A stretch of 64,000 nt of DNA from Flavobacteriales bacterium. GTDB taxonomy: Bacteria > Bacteroidota > Bacteroidia > Flavobacteriales_F > PHOS-HE28. The stretch's first letter is position 1. Each line of letters opens with the position of its first letter. The translations under genes were made by a program, and so were the position numbers. The stretch spans positions 221,696 through 285,695 of the forward strand of contig JADJLR010000005.1 of NCBI GenBank assembly GCA_016710015.1, in the 5' to 3' direction. Below, piece after piece: positions 1-9,815 of this stretch. The notes under the pieces are model-generated. The model searched no databases. It worked only from the letters and a program-made list of their open reading frames with translations, and was not told the origin of the DNA.

Positions 1-2
1 TG

Positions 3-749
3 ATCATGGATCGCTTCATCGCACGCTTGGCAACACGAGTGGCCACCATTTCACACAGTGCGCGCCAATTGATCATCGAGCGAGAAGGTACACCTGCCGA
101 AAAGGTGCAGATGATCCACAACGGCATCCCACCGGATCGGTACTTGCAGGTGGACCTCGAAGTACAGGAGCGGCTGCGCACAAGGTTCCAATTGCACGAT
201 GCCTATCCGATCATCGGAACCGTGGCTCGCTTCATCGAATGGAAAGGGTATCGGCACATCGTGGATGCGGCAGCGCTGATCGTGAAGAACCACCCCAAGG
301 CCCGGTTCCTCTTTTGTGGCAGCGGCCCACAATTGGAGGAAGTGCGCGGATGGGTGGAGCAGGCGGGTCTGAACGAGCACGTGATCATCACCGGTTGGGT
401 GGCGCGGGATGAAATGCCTTCGCTTTACCGTCTGCTGAACATCTACCTCCATGCGGCGGACCACGAACCTTTCGGCTTGGTCTATCCGGAGGCCATGATG
501 TCCGGTGTCCCCGTGGTGAGTACCGCAACAGGTGCCGTGCTGGATGCCATTCAAGACCCGAGCGAGGGTATTCTGGTGCCCGAACGCAGCGGGAGAGCGT
601 TGGCCGACGGTGTGGAACAAGCCCTCCGTGCCGGACCGGAGCGCATCGGCGAAAGGGGTCGTGAAGTGGCCTTGCGGATGTTCACCTTCGACCACATGTG
701 GGCAGGATACTCCGGGATCTACCGCCAAGCAGCACCATCCAACGGATAG
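3..749 (+). CDS. GT4-type glycosyltransferase, C-terminal part (5' end outside window)
   Basis: This is the C-terminal half of a GT-B fold glycosyltransferase of family 4 type, which moves a sugar from a nucleotide donor onto a growing surface glycan in the cytoplasm. The reading frame is open to the window edge and the N-terminal acceptor domain is missing, so the gene starts upstream; the ATG at position 6 is probably internal. Visible motifs are HNGI where the C-terminal domain begins, GTVARF and EWKG, GSGPQLEEV, and an EX7E nucleotide-sugar motif (EPFGLVYPE, about residue 155) followed by SGVPVV. About 200 bp separate it from the next gene on the same strand. The donor and acceptor cannot be read from sequence. 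Confidence 0.85.
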   Translation: MMDRFIARLATRVATISHSARQLIIEREGTPAEKVQMIHNGIPPDRYLQVDLEVQERLRTRFQLHDAYPIIGTVARFIEWKGYRHIVDAAALIVKNHPKARFLFCGSGPQLEEVRGWVEQAGLNEHVIITGWVARDEMPSLYRLLNIYLHAADHEPFGLVYPEAMMSGVPVVSTATGAVLDAIQDPSEGILVPERSGRALADGVEQALRAGPERIGERGREVALRMFTFDHMWAGYSGIYRQAAPSNG

Positions 750-950
750 GGAACTCGCAGATGCCAACTCGACACGCTCCATTCGCGAAGTACATGCGCG
801 CCTCTTCATGGCAGAAAGAACATCGGATCCTGTTCCTTTGCCCATTCCGGAAAATGAACGCTTTCCACACTGCGTTTGGATCGACCACGGATATGCATGA
901 CCGTTCCCGCCTGTTCTCCTTCGCCACATTGAACGTATCGCTTTCGTGAT

Positions 951-3479
951 TTGAGTTTCAAGCGCAGCATATTCTTCACGTTCCTGACGCAGGCCCCCAC
1001 CCTGCTGCTTTACTTCGTGTCCAGCACCCTCCTCACCCGCTTGCTGGGCGATGTGGGTCGCGGGGAGTACGCGCTGCTCACGAACCAAGTGGCCTTGCTG
1101 GCCATGTTGGTCAGTTTCAACGTCGGGTTCGGTGTTACCTATTTCACTTCCCGAGCGGGGACCGCGGCGAAGAACGTCGTGGGCACAGCATCCACCATGC
1201 TGTGCATCAACATGGTGGCGGTTCCGATCATCCTACTTGGGTTCGCTACCACACCGAGGCTCACGGACCTTTTCATGCCCTCGACGCGAACAGACCTGTT
1301 CTACTGGGGCTTTGTCTACTTGAGCATCGTACTGAGTTTGCTGAATACCACCATCGCTGCGGTGCTGCTGGGCCTCAAACGTTTCAAGATCCTCAATTGG
1401 ATGGGGATCCTGAACGCGGGCCTCAGTGCGGTGGCCTTCCTCGTGCTCTTCGTTATTCGGGACTCTTTGGGCACTGCGGATATCCTGCCGACGGTACTCG
1501 TGGTATCGGCCATTGCCATGTCGTTGAATACCGCAGCCTGGATCGCCTTGTACGTCGTCGAAGTGCGCATCCCACCGATCCCGATCTGGACCTGGTCCCT
1601 GTTGCGACCCATACTGGCCTTTTCCCTGATCGGCCACCTGAGCAACCTGATCAACCTGATCAACTACCGGTTCGACATCTGGGTGATCGGCGATATCCTA
1701 GGCGAATCGCAATTGGGTATCTACACCGTCGCCGTGGGTGTGGCCCAATTGCTCTTCTACATCCCCGATCCCTTCTCGCGTGTGGTGCAACCCTACTTGT
1801 TCGGTCAACTCAAGGATGAGATGCTGGACAAGTTCAAGACCGTTGCACGCGTGAACTTCACCGCTGTACTCGGCCTAGCGGTGCTCTTGGCCATTACGGC
1901 ACACTGGTTACTCCCGCTGCTCTTCGGCGCTGTCTTCAGCGCCTCGGTGATGCCACTCTATCTGTTGCTGCCGGGGATCGTGTTGAGCAGTGCGACCAAG
2001 TTGCTGGTGCCTTTGGTTGTCCACGGCGGATACCAGCGTGTGAATCTCTATTCGATCTCGGCAGCAGCCGTGCTCACCATTGTACTGGACCTGCTGCTGA
2101 TCCCTGAACTGGGGATCGAAGGGGCGGCGATCGCCACGTCCATTGCCTACTTGGTGATCATGCTCGCGCTGTTGTGGACCATCCGCTACAGGATGGGCGT
2201 ATCGATCCATGACATGTTCTTCGTTCGGCCATCGGATATTCGGAACCTCAGCCTCCTGATCGCCGGTCCCGGTTCTGCCAAGCGCATGGTCCGGACCACC
2301 ATCATACCAGGACGTAAGAAGCGGGTGCTCTGCGTGGTCGGGTGGTGGCCCACTGGAGCCGATGTCACCGGCGTGTTCATCAAGGAACACATTCAAGCCA
2401 TTGCACGGGAGCACGCTGTCGAGGTGTTGTACGTAAAGGTGGTCAAAGGGCGGGTGGCTTGGCCTTCTACTACACTGACCACTGACATGGAGGACGGCTT
2501 ACTGGTCCACCGTGCCACCATACTGACCCCGTTGCGTCGCTTCGAATTGGCAGAGAGGCTTGTTCGCTCCTATTACAAACGGGTGATCCCCGCTTGGCAC
2601 AAAGAGGATCCCTTCGACCTGATCCATGTGCATGTACGCACCGAAGTGACCGAGCACGTGCTCGCCACTGCGAAGACCCTGGATCTTCCTGTGGTGGTAA
2701 CGGAGCATAATTCCTTCTACCACTTGGGGATCCGGCAACTGCCCCCGGCGATGGAACAGCAGCAACGCATCGCGATCCGGCAGTGGTTCAAGCACCCCAA
2801 CATCCGGATGGTGATGCCTGTGTCCAAGGACCTTGCACGCGTGTTGCACGATGACTTCGAGGTACCGCAAGAGAAATTGTCCGTGATCCACAATGTGGCC
2901 GCCGATGCATTCAAACCCACCACGCCACCTGCGGATGAACCGTTCCGGATGATGCTAGCGGCCGTTTGGCGCCCACCGAAGGACCACGATGTATTCATCA
3001 AGGCGATCGCCCTGTTGCCCACCGAGTTGGCCCGGCGCTGCGTGATCGAATGGGTCGGCTATGGGCCGGATTACGCCCTGATCATGGACCGCTGCCAAAA
3101 GGAACTGGCACATGTGGATGTCCGTTTCCCAGGCTATCAGGACAAACAGGAGATGGCCCACCTGATGCAACAAAGTCACCTCTTCGTGCTTCCTACGCAT
3201 GCGGACAACCTTCCGTGCGTGGTGATCGAAAGCTTGTGTTGTGGAACGCCAGTGGTCTCCATGAACGTGAACGGTGTACCCGAGCTGATCGATGCCACCA
3301 ACGGCATTCTCGTGCCAGCCAGTGATCCGCAGGCACTCGCCGATGCATTGATGGAGTGTATGCGCTCCGGTGATCGTTTCGACCGCCATGCCATCGCGGA
3401 AGCGGCCGCACCGAAGTTCTCGGCCGCAGCGATCAGCGAGAAGATCACGGGCATCTATGCCCAAGTCACTACGGTTTGA
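951..3479 (+). CDS. Wzx-like polysaccharide flippase fused to GT4 glycosyltransferase
   Basis: The 842-residue product joins two enzymes usually made separately. Residues 1 to about 425 are a multi-pass membrane protein of the MATE-like polysaccharide flippase type (start MSFKRSIFFTFLTQAPTLLL; internal TRLLGDVGRGEY typical of the family), which turns lipid-linked glycans across the inner membrane. Residues from about 458 to 842 are a complete GT4 glycosyltransferase (VLCVVGWWPTGADVTGVF, then VIHNV, then a DX7E motif DNLPCVVIE and GTPVVS). There is no stop in the linker. An in-frame ATG at 2286 lies just before the transferase domain and could give a separate product. The start is a TTG at 951; no better upstream start is visible. 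It lies 15 bp before a GT2 gene, so they are probably co-transcribed. Confidence 0.85.
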   Translation: MSFKRSIFFTFLTQAPTLLLYFVSSTLLTRLLGDVGRGEYALLTNQVALLAMLVSFNVGFGVTYFTSRAGTAAKNVVGTASTMLCINMVAVPIILLGFATTPRLTDLFMPSTRTDLFYWGFVYLSIVLSLLNTTIAAVLLGLKRFKILNWMGILNAGLSAVAFLVLFVIRDSLGTADILPTVLVVSAIAMSLNTAAWIALYVVEVRIPPIPIWTWSLLRPILAFSLIGHLSNLINLINYRFDIWVIGDILGESQLGIYTVAVGVAQLLFYIPDPFSRVVQPYLFGQLKDEMLDKFKTVARVNFTAVLGLAVLLAITAHWLLPLLFGAVFSASVMPLYLLLPGIVLSSATKLLVPLVVHGGYQRVNLYSISAAAVLTIVLDLLLIPELGIEGAAIATSIAYLVIMLALLWTIRYRMGVSIHDMFFVRPSDIRNLSLLIAGPGSAKRMVRTTIIPGRKKRVLCVVGWWPTGADVTGVFIKEHIQAIAREHAVEVLYVKVVKGRVAWPSTTLTTDMEDGLLVHRATILTPLRRFELAERLVRSYYKRVIPAWHKEDPFDLIHVHVRTEVTEHVLATAKTLDLPVVVTEHNSFYHLGIRQLPPAMEQQQRIAIRQWFKHPNIRMVMPVSKDLARVLHDDFEVPQEKLSVIHNVAADAFKPTTPPADEPFRMMLAAVWRPPKDHDVFIKAIALLPTELARRCVIEWVGYGPDYALIMDRCQKELAHVDVRFPGYQDKQEMAHLMQQSHLFVLPTHADNLPCVVIESLCCGTPVVSMNVNGVPELIDATNGILVPASDPQALADALMECMRSGDRFDRHAIAEAAAPKFSAAAISEKITGIYAQVTTV

Positions 3480-3494
3480 ACCGGTTCTAGCCAC

Positions 3495-4361
3495 ATGAAC
3501 AGCCCACTGATCTCCATCGTCATTCCCGCTTACAACGCGGAGCGGTGGATCATTCAGGCCATCCACTCCGTTCAGGCACAGACCGAGCAGGACTGGGAAT
3601 TGATCGTGGTGAACGACGGATCCAAGGACGAGACCTCGACCGTGGTACGCAGCGCGGAGGATCCGCGCATCACCGTGATCGACAAGGCCAACGCCGGAGT
3701 CAGTGCTGCGCGGAACACCGGTATCGAACTTGCGAAGGGAACGTACATCGCCTTTCTGGATGCGGACGATGCCATGCTCGCCCCGAAAAGCCTGCACACC
3801 AAACTGGAGGTGATGCGCACGGCACAGGTGGATTGGGTATTCAGCGATATGTGGCAGTGTGATGCGGAAATGCATCCTGTGTTGCACGAGCAAGGCACGG
3901 ATGGCGATGTGGTGCGGACCATCCTTTCCGGAAGGGGGATCGGCATCCCGGGGATCAGCAGCAACATCATGGCCCATCGCCGTTGTTTCGATGCCGGCGT
4001 TCGTTTCGACGTACACCTTTCGAACGCCGCGGACCAGGACATCGCACTGAGCTTGGCCAGTGCATTCACGTACCGTCGTGTGCCGGAGCCATTGAATGGA
4101 TACCGTGTTCTGGCAGGCAGTATGAGTCGGAACATCGCGCTCTATGAAAAGGACCACTTGTACCTGTTCGCCAAAGCGGAACGGAACGGAATGCTGACCG
4201 ACCGCGCGTTTCGCCGCTACGCACTTGCGAATGCTTTCTGGGCTATTGGCGGTAGCTGGTGGAAGAAGGCCCGGAAACCGATGAAGGCCATTCCGTGGTT
4301 CATGCGCGCTTTGATCAGACGGCCGGCCCTGTTGCTCCGCCCTTTCCTTCGCACGATCTGA
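3495..4361 (+). CDS. GT2 family glycosyltransferase
   Basis: The product is a soluble GT-A fold glycosyltransferase of 288 residues, near the usual length for family 2 enzymes of O-antigen clusters. The N-terminal motif SIVIPAYNAERWI is followed by VVNDGSKDETS, and the metal- and nucleotide-binding acidic motif is LDADDA at about residue 93. No transmembrane helices are apparent, so it should act at the cytoplasmic face of the inner membrane. It follows the flippase-glycosyltransferase fusion by 15 bp and converges on galE with only 4 bp between the stops. The sugar transferred cannot be deduced. Confidence 0.85.
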   Translation: MNSPLISIVIPAYNAERWIIQAIHSVQAQTEQDWELIVVNDGSKDETSTVVRSAEDPRITVIDKANAGVSAARNTGIELAKGTYIAFLDADDAMLAPKSLHTKLEVMRTAQVDWVFSDMWQCDAEMHPVLHEQGTDGDVVRTILSGRGIGIPGISSNIMAHRRCFDAGVRFDVHLSNAADQDIALSLASAFTYRRVPEPLNGYRVLAGSMSRNIALYEKDHLYLFAKAERNGMLTDRAFRRYALANAFWAIGGSWWKKARKPMKAIPWFMRALIRRPALLLRPFLRTI

Positions 4362-4365
4362 TCGT

Positions 4366-5403
4366 TCACTGCCCCTCTTGGGCGAGTTGCTGTTCCCACT
4401 TCCATGCCGAGGCCATCATCTCGTGCAGGTCGCGTTGCGCTTTCCAACCGAGCACATCACGTGAGCGCTTCGTATCCGAATAGATCGCCCCAACGTCTCC
4501 CTCGCGCCGTGGACCAACGGTATAGTTCAGACGTACCCCACTCGCGGACTCGAAAGCGGCAATGGCCTCCAGTACACTCACTCCTTCTCCCGTACCCAAG
4601 TTGAAGACGGCATGCGATCCGGTCATTCCCTGCTTCGCGTGGTCCAATGCGCGCACATGGGCCGAAGCGATGTCCGACACGTGCACGTAATCCCGAATGC
4701 AAGATCCATCGCGTGTGGCGTAGTCGCTGCCATGCACCACCATACCGGAGCGTTTTCCGATCGCGGTACGTGTGATGACGGGGACCAAACTGCTGGGCGG
4801 ATTCAAAGGGGCTTCTCCGTTCAAGCCCGAGGCGTGGGCACCCACAGGATTGAAATAACGCAAGGCAATGAACCGCATGGCCGGATGATTGCGCGCATAG
4901 TCCTCGATGATGCGTTCACCGATCTGTTTGGTGTACCCATAAGGCGATTCAGCCTTGCCCAATGCGCTGTCCTCTCCAACGGGCAGTTGATCGATATTCC
5001 CGTAGACCGAACACGAGGAGGAGAAGATGAACCGCCCGATGCCGTGGGCGATACAACCCTCCAACAAGGCGAGCAACGAAGCGATGTTGTTGTGGTAGTA
5101 CTTGTGCGGATCAGCCACGGATTCGGGGACGGACTTGAAGGCGGCGAAGTGGATCACACCGGTGATCCCCGGCTCCTTTTCCAGCATCCGTAGGACCGCA
5201 TCCGGGTCGCAGAGATCAAGCTCGTGGTTGCGCACTTGGCGGCCCGTGATCTTGGCGACGCGATCGAAGGCCGAGCGATCCGCGTTGGAGAAATTGTCCA
5301 CGGAGACCACTTCGGCATCGGTATGCTCCAAGAGCTCGATGATGGTGTGCGAACCGATATAGCCCGCGCCACCGGTCACCAAGACCTTATTCCGTTCTTC
5401 CAT
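4366..5403 (-). CDS. galE: UDP-glucose 4-epimerase
   Basis: This 345-residue short-chain dehydrogenase interconverts UDP-glucose and UDP-galactose (or the N-acetyl forms), supplying precursors to the glycan made by the neighbouring transferases. The NAD-binding Rossmann motif GGAGYIGSH is at residues 10-18, followed by VSVDNFSN, the SSSCSVYG active-site strand, and the catalytic YxxxK in SPYGYTKQ. LRYFNPVGAH and RDYVHVSDIA are diagnostic of GalE. The ATG at 5403 is chosen because it gives the standard N-terminus; longer versions run into the upstream glycosyltransferase, whose stop is overlapped by 17 bp, which suggests one transcript. Confidence 0.93.
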   Translation of the reverse strand: MEERNKVLVTGGAGYIGSHTIIELLEHTDAEVVSVDNFSNADRSAFDRVAKITGRQVRNHELDLCDPDAVLRMLEKEPGITGVIHFAAFKSVPESVADPHKYYHNNIASLLALLEGCIAHGIGRFIFSSSCSVYGNIDQLPVGEDSALGKAESPYGYTKQIGERIIEDYARNHPAMRFIALRYFNPVGAHASGLNGEAPLNPPSSLVPVITRTAIGKRSGMVVHGSDYATRDGSCIRDYVHVSDIASAHVRALDHAKQGMTGSHAVFNLGTGEGVSVLEAIAAFESASGVRLNYTVGPRREGDVGAIYSDTKRSRDVLGWKAQRDLHEMMASAWKWEQQLAQEGQ

Positions 5404-6631
5404 AGATGCTTGAATATGCTGTTTCGGCAATGCGAAAGTGGCGATACTTTTCCGCAACAGGTCGGATGCGTTCGTACAACGCCTGCCGGGTGTTCTGCGC
5501 CAACAAGGCATCGATCTCCCGAATAGCACGCTCGTACGCTTGCTGTGTGTTCCCAACGAGCACACTACCGATCCCCAGGCGCTGGATCAGTTCCGAATCG
5601 TCCGAGATCCCCGGGGTGATGACCACCGGTAGACCAAGCGCCCAGTATTCACCATCCTTGATCGGGGTGCAGTACCTCTTGGTGGGCACCGGGCGAACAG
5701 GCGTCAATGCCACATCGCCCAAACCCATGTGATCCGGGACCTCGGCATGCGGCACGCGTTGGATCGTGAACAGCTCCCGTGGCAATCCGGCACGCTCCAT
5801 GAAGGGCATCAGCTCCTTTTCGGAATGTCCGGTGAGCAGGAGTACATGCAACTGCTCCCCCCACTGATCATGTGCTACGCGAATGAAGTCGAACACTTCT
5901 TGGTCCCAATAGATGCCGCCGAACTTCCCCGCATAAACGAGCACTCGTTTCCCATGCAGGCCGAACCGTTCCACGAGGTCCGTACGCTTCACATTCGCCG
6001 AGCCGAACTTCTCCAGATCGACACAAGCGGGCTTCACGTGGAATTCCTTCGGGACGTGGCCATACACCCGGAGCGCATAGTCGCGCATGCCCGATGCCGC
6101 TGCTAGCACCGCTCGTGCCCGGCGCGTTTGTAGGCGCTCGAATAGGAAGAGCGTTCGGAAGGCGATCCCTCGGCGGGTCCACGTACCGTTCTCCACCATG
6201 GCCTCCGCGTGGGGTTCGTAACTGTCGATCACCAAGGGCCGTCCGGTGAGTACCGAAACGAGGTAGCCGATCATGCCTGCCGGGGTACACCAGCAATGCA
6301 CTGTATCCACCTTGTAGGCCCTTGCCAGCGCGATCGAACGCCACACCAAGATCGCGATCATCCGCATGCCGCGCACACCGAATGGTTCGTACCGAAAAGC
6401 ATGACCCACAATGCCCGGCTCCCGGACTTGCGCACCTGCGGTGAATGCGCCTTTCTCCAAGGTGACCACATGAATGGTACTGCCCGCTGGCAACACCTTC
6501 AACATGATGCGCAAATAGGGAAGCGTGTAGGCTTGGATCAAGGCATCGTCCCAGCTCCAATACGTGAGTACAAGGATCCGCCTAGGCTGCGGAGCTTGAA
6601 GGGGTGTTTCATTTCCTGTTCCCTCTTCCAT
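5387..6631 (-). CDS. GT4-like glycosyltransferase
   Basis: The 414-residue protein has the two-domain GT-B layout. The N-terminal half (ILVLTYWSWDDALIQAYTLP) binds the acceptor. The C-terminal half contains VLVYAGKFGG, a LLTGH segment and the donor-binding IKDGEYWALGLPVVI region near residue 330. No signal peptide is present, so it should work in the cytoplasm on a lipid-linked glycan. It overlaps the membrane-protein gene upstream by 23 bp and galE downstream by 17 bp, indicating translational coupling in a minus-strand operon running from 9656 to 4366. The donor sugar is unknown. Confidence 0.8.
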   Translation of the reverse strand: MEEGTGNETPLQAPQPRRILVLTYWSWDDALIQAYTLPYLRIMLKVLPAGSTIHVVTLEKGAFTAGAQVREPGIVGHAFRYEPFGVRGMRMIAILVWRSIALARAYKVDTVHCWCTPAGMIGYLVSVLTGRPLVIDSYEPHAEAMVENGTWTRRGIAFRTLFLFERLQTRRARAVLAAASGMRDYALRVYGHVPKEFHVKPACVDLEKFGSANVKRTDLVERFGLHGKRVLVYAGKFGGIYWDQEVFDFIRVAHDQWGEQLHVLLLTGHSEKELMPFMERAGLPRELFTIQRVPHAEVPDHMGLGDVALTPVRPVPTKRYCTPIKDGEYWALGLPVVITPGISDDSELIQRLGIGSVLVGNTQQAYERAIREIDALLAQNTRQALYERIRPVAEKYRHFRIAETAYSSIYGRTE

Positions 6632-8102
6632 TCCGTTGCCGTTGCTTCTCTGGACCGGTGCCGGACTTCTCCTCCTCCAGCAAGAACGCAGTGCCCATCC
6701 GGTATCCTTTTAAGTCGAACCGTAGCCCCTGATTCAACCGCTTGCGTTTCAATTTGGCGAGGTAGATGATGATGAACAGCGAACTGATGTAGAACGGTAC
6801 CATGGGGATCTTGAACCGGACCAGCGCCCCGAAGTTCGGTGTGGTAACACCCACCATGAATGCGAAGAACAGGGCGAAGGAGATCGACATCATCAGGATC
6901 GGAATGCCCAAACTGGCACGGATGAAGAACCGGGGTCCGGCAACGTAGAGGGTGTAGAGGCTCAAGCCCAACACCCACAAATTCTCCAAACCGCTCAACG
7001 CCATCACGAAGTTGTTGGACTCCCAGATGTAGGGCCTGAACAATGCCGCATTGGTGGCCACGGGGAACTTGGACAGCACGGAGGTCCACGAACCATCGAT
7101 CTGCCCCACATCAAAAGAGTTGGTCCCGTACCGTGTCGCGTTGACCATGTCCCCTTGCGTGACCTGAATGGTCTCCAAGGCTCCGTCCAGTGCGAATTTG
7201 TCCAGTGAGGACCCCAAGCGCATCAACACGAAGAAGGATATGGAGATCACCAGTACCGCCGCGAGCGGCACGATCACGAATTTCACCAGAGCGTTCCGCA
7301 ACCGCACCACGCGGAAGTACATCAGCCATAGAATGGTCATGGGGAACATGATCATGAAGATGTACGGTTTCATGGCGATCATGACCAGGGTACTGACGAT
7401 CACGGCGAACCACATGCTCACCGCACCTCGTCGTTTGAAGAAGAGCTCATCGATGGAATGGACCCACCAACACACTGCGCTGAAGGTGAAGGTGTCCTTC
7501 AGGATCGCTGAACCCCAGAAGATCGATGACGGCATGTACAGGAATCCAATGGCCAGCTTCCCAGCCAACTGGGGGAAGTAGCTCACGTAGGTCCGGTAAC
7601 ACGCCCAGATCCCGAAGTACGACAAGCTGGCGATCATCAGGTTGCTGATCAAGAAGCTGTTGAAGGTCAGCAGTGCCAGCACGCTCGATGCCCGGATGAC
7701 CGCGAAGGTGCGATCATCGAAGAAGACGTACTTGAATGGTTTGGCCGTTTCATAGGTATAGGCGGACCAGCTTTGGAAGGAGTTGTCCCCGAGCATCTGC
7801 CGGAGGTATTCGATCGGATCGATCAACGCCAAGTTCCGCATCGCCACACCCCCGAGGAAGAAGGTGAGCGCATCGCCGCCTTGGTAGTAGTAGAAGTAGA
7901 CCAAGCTGAAGGCCAAACCGCCCAGCATCTTGGCCATCAGACCCAAGATGTAGTACCTGTACTCCGGCGCTTCTTTCAAGCGCATGTTCTTGTGGCGGGT
8001 GAAGTACAAGTAGAAATACAGCAAGTACAACAGGGAAAGCATGTACTCCCAATACTTGATCCCTACATCGCCGTGATACTGAACGTAGAAGAGCGGGATC
8101 AT
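6609..8102 (-). CDS. multi-pass membrane protein, possible polysaccharide polymerase
   Basis: The roughly 497-residue protein is almost entirely hydrophobic, with around ten predicted membrane spans and a short basic C-terminal tail. It begins MIPLFYVQYHGDVGIKYWEY. No catalytic motif was recognised. Its position among glycosyltransferases and next to a GT39-like protein makes an oligosaccharide polymerase (Wzy-like) or lipid-linked sugar transfer role plausible, but this is inference from context and topology. The ATG at 8102 is preferred because the hydrophobic family-like N-terminus begins there; an alternative ATG at 8204 would add 34 polar residues and still lie after the preceding stop at 8214. 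Confidence 0.7.
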   Translation of the reverse strand: MIPLFYVQYHGDVGIKYWEYMLSLLYLLYFYLYFTRHKNMRLKEAPEYRYYILGLMAKMLGGLAFSLVYFYYYQGGDALTFFLGGVAMRNLALIDPIEYLRQMLGDNSFQSWSAYTYETAKPFKYVFFDDRTFAVIRASSVLALLTFNSFLISNLMIASLSYFGIWACYRTYVSYFPQLAGKLAIGFLYMPSSIFWGSAILKDTFTFSAVCWWVHSIDELFFKRRGAVSMWFAVIVSTLVMIAMKPYIFMIMFPMTILWLMYFRVVRLRNALVKFVIVPLAAVLVISISFFVLMRLGSSLDKFALDGALETIQVTQGDMVNATRYGTNSFDVGQIDGSWTSVLSKFPVATNAALFRPYIWESNNFVMALSGLENLWVLGLSLYTLYVAGPRFFIRASLGIPILMMSISFALFFAFMVGVTTPNFGALVRFKIPMVPFYISSLFIIIYLAKLKRKRLNQGLRFDLKGYRMGTAFLLEEEKSGTGPEKQRQRNGRGNRK

Positions 8103-8213
8103 GAGGGGGCCGACCAAATGCTGTGTCCGTTGCTGCTCCGAGGTGGAGAAGGGACAAAGGTCAGGTTTCGAAAAGTTCCTTCCGCCTTTGGGCTTTGGGT
8201 CCACTCCGGTTGC

Positions 8214-9656
8214 TCAAGCTGGCTCCTTCGTTCCATCGCTTTCTTCCGACCTCGTCCCTCGACCGGTCCACAGTCCATGAATGGCCACTGCCAAGAGGAT
8301 CAACAGAACGAACCGTACCGAAGTGGTGTACCGGGCTTGGATGGTGAATGGCACATGCAGCACACCAAAGTACAGCAGGTACGCCACAAGCGGCCACGAG
8401 GTGCGCAAGGTCAACACGCCTTTTCTGTAGGCCCATGGCAATAGCACGATGCCGAGTAGGAATACCGCGGCCGTGCTCGCCGTGGCATAGATCATTTGTA
8501 GCCTCCCCATGAGGGAAGCCCGCTTGAAGTCTTCCCGCTGAATGCCGATGACCCACAGGCGGACCGCCGAATAACTCTTGTAGGCCAGCACATACAACGG
8601 ATCCTTCCTGTAGTGTTCCATGGTACTTTGGAAAAGCAGCCGTTCGCGCGCCAACGTATATGCCGTGCTGTAGGTCCCTTCTACGGGATGTGGCATGTTC
8701 GGTCGTGCAGCCAGCATGGCACTGTCCTTGGCGGTGAACAGCGGATCCAACTGCGCCTTGAACTCCCCCCACTCCCGTTCGTATTCCCTGATATGTGACG
8801 GTATCGAATCCTCCGGTGTGAAGCGCACGACCTCATCGCCCATGAAGTTCTGTAGGTAGAACCGATCGGTATATCCCGGGATCTTCCCGGCCCAATAGCC
8901 GATGTGCATGTAGCTGCCTGCACCTTCCAACGGGGTGGCCTTGAACACGCCGTGGTTGCTCCAGTTCCACAGGGCATAGGGCAGCACCGTTGCGCCAAAG
9001 ACGGCGAGCATGATCCCATTCGCACGAAGTTCCTTGCGCGAGCGATCGAACCAGAAGGAAAGCACCACATAGCCCACCGGGAACAGCAGGAAGATCGGTT
9101 TGCACTGGTAGATGAAGCCGAACAGCAAGCCCAAGACCAGCGGATCATACCACTTCCGCAGGCCGGGCCGTGTGATGATCAGCAACGTGCAGGCGATCGC
9201 GGCCAACACCGGGATCTCCGTGTAGAGTTGACCGATGTAGTACGGCACATTGATCATCGGGATCAGCAGCAACAGAACGAGGTTGCCCGCGACCCGGCCG
9301 GGGTCGAACCGCTTCACCACTTCCAACGTCAAGTACAGGGCGATCCAATAGAGCAGGAATTGCACAACCAAAGTGGACTTCCACGAGCCGAAGAGGGTGA
9401 TGCACACCGCAATGAACAACGGGTAGCCCGGCGTTCGGAACGTGTCCGGGTAGTCCATATCCAAGGGCCACCACATGCTGAACTCCCCGTGCAGGATCCC
9501 CTCCGCGAGACCCAGGTACGACCACGTATCCGACAGAACCGTGTGGCGTGATGCCCATATGATCGCACAGGAAACCAACACATTCACGCCCACGAGAACA
9601 AAGGTGGTTCTGCGGTGGTCCAGGATCCGGTGGAGGCGCTCAGAGACGGTCGACAT
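8214..9656 (-). CDS. GT39/ArnT-like membrane glycosyltransferase
   Basis: The 480-residue integral membrane protein resembles dolichyl- or undecaprenyl-phosphate-sugar-dependent GT-C enzymes (PMT/ArnT type). After the first membrane span comes a periplasmic loop with acidic residues (SDTWSYLGLAEG) and a further loop with RTPGYPLF, as expected for the GT-C acceptor and metal site. About ten more spans follow. Such enzymes work on the periplasmic side and use polyprenyl-phosphate sugars, which the GtrB-like GT2 encoded divergently at 9816 could supply. The ATG at 9656 gives the compact start MSTVSERLHR; longer frames upstream overlap the divergent gene. It is the first gene of the minus-strand operon. 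Confidence 0.75.
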   Translation of the reverse strand: MSTVSERLHRILDHRRTTFVLVGVNVLVSCAIIWASRHTVLSDTWSYLGLAEGILHGEFSMWWPLDMDYPDTFRTPGYPLFIAVCITLFGSWKSTLVVQFLLYWIALYLTLEVVKRFDPGRVAGNLVLLLLIPMINVPYYIGQLYTEIPVLAAIACTLLIITRPGLRKWYDPLVLGLLFGFIYQCKPIFLLFPVGYVVLSFWFDRSRKELRANGIMLAVFGATVLPYALWNWSNHGVFKATPLEGAGSYMHIGYWAGKIPGYTDRFYLQNFMGDEVVRFTPEDSIPSHIREYEREWGEFKAQLDPLFTAKDSAMLAARPNMPHPVEGTYSTAYTLARERLLFQSTMEHYRKDPLYVLAYKSYSAVRLWVIGIQREDFKRASLMGRLQMIYATASTAAVFLLGIVLLPWAYRKGVLTLRTSWPLVAYLLYFGVLHVPFTIQARYTTSVRFVLLILLAVAIHGLWTGRGTRSEESDGTKEPA

Positions 9657-9791
9657 GGGGAGATGGATCGGTTGCGACGAGGACCTCAACCGGTTCAAGT
9701 CATCGCGAAAATGCGGATAATCCGCTTGTACCTCACCCCATGGTCGTCCCATATCCGGATTTCGCTGGTTAGTCCTTCCTCCACGGACGAC

Positions 9792-9799
9792 TATCTTGG
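9792..9799 (+). promoter_or_regulatory. Bacteroidota -7 promoter box (TATCTTGG)
   Basis: The box matches the TAnnTTTG-like -7 element and lies 16 bases before the GTG at 9816, in the spacer between divergent genes. Its position favours the GTG start over longer upstream alternatives. Confidence 0.45.
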
Positions 9800-9815
9800 G
9801 CCTCCATTCCGACCC

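Noticed and set aside
2955..4157. 400-codon open frame on the minus strand across the flippase-transferase fusion and GT2
   Set aside because: It is a shadow of plus-strand genes with clear families; its translation is rich in His, Asp and Arg with no domain.
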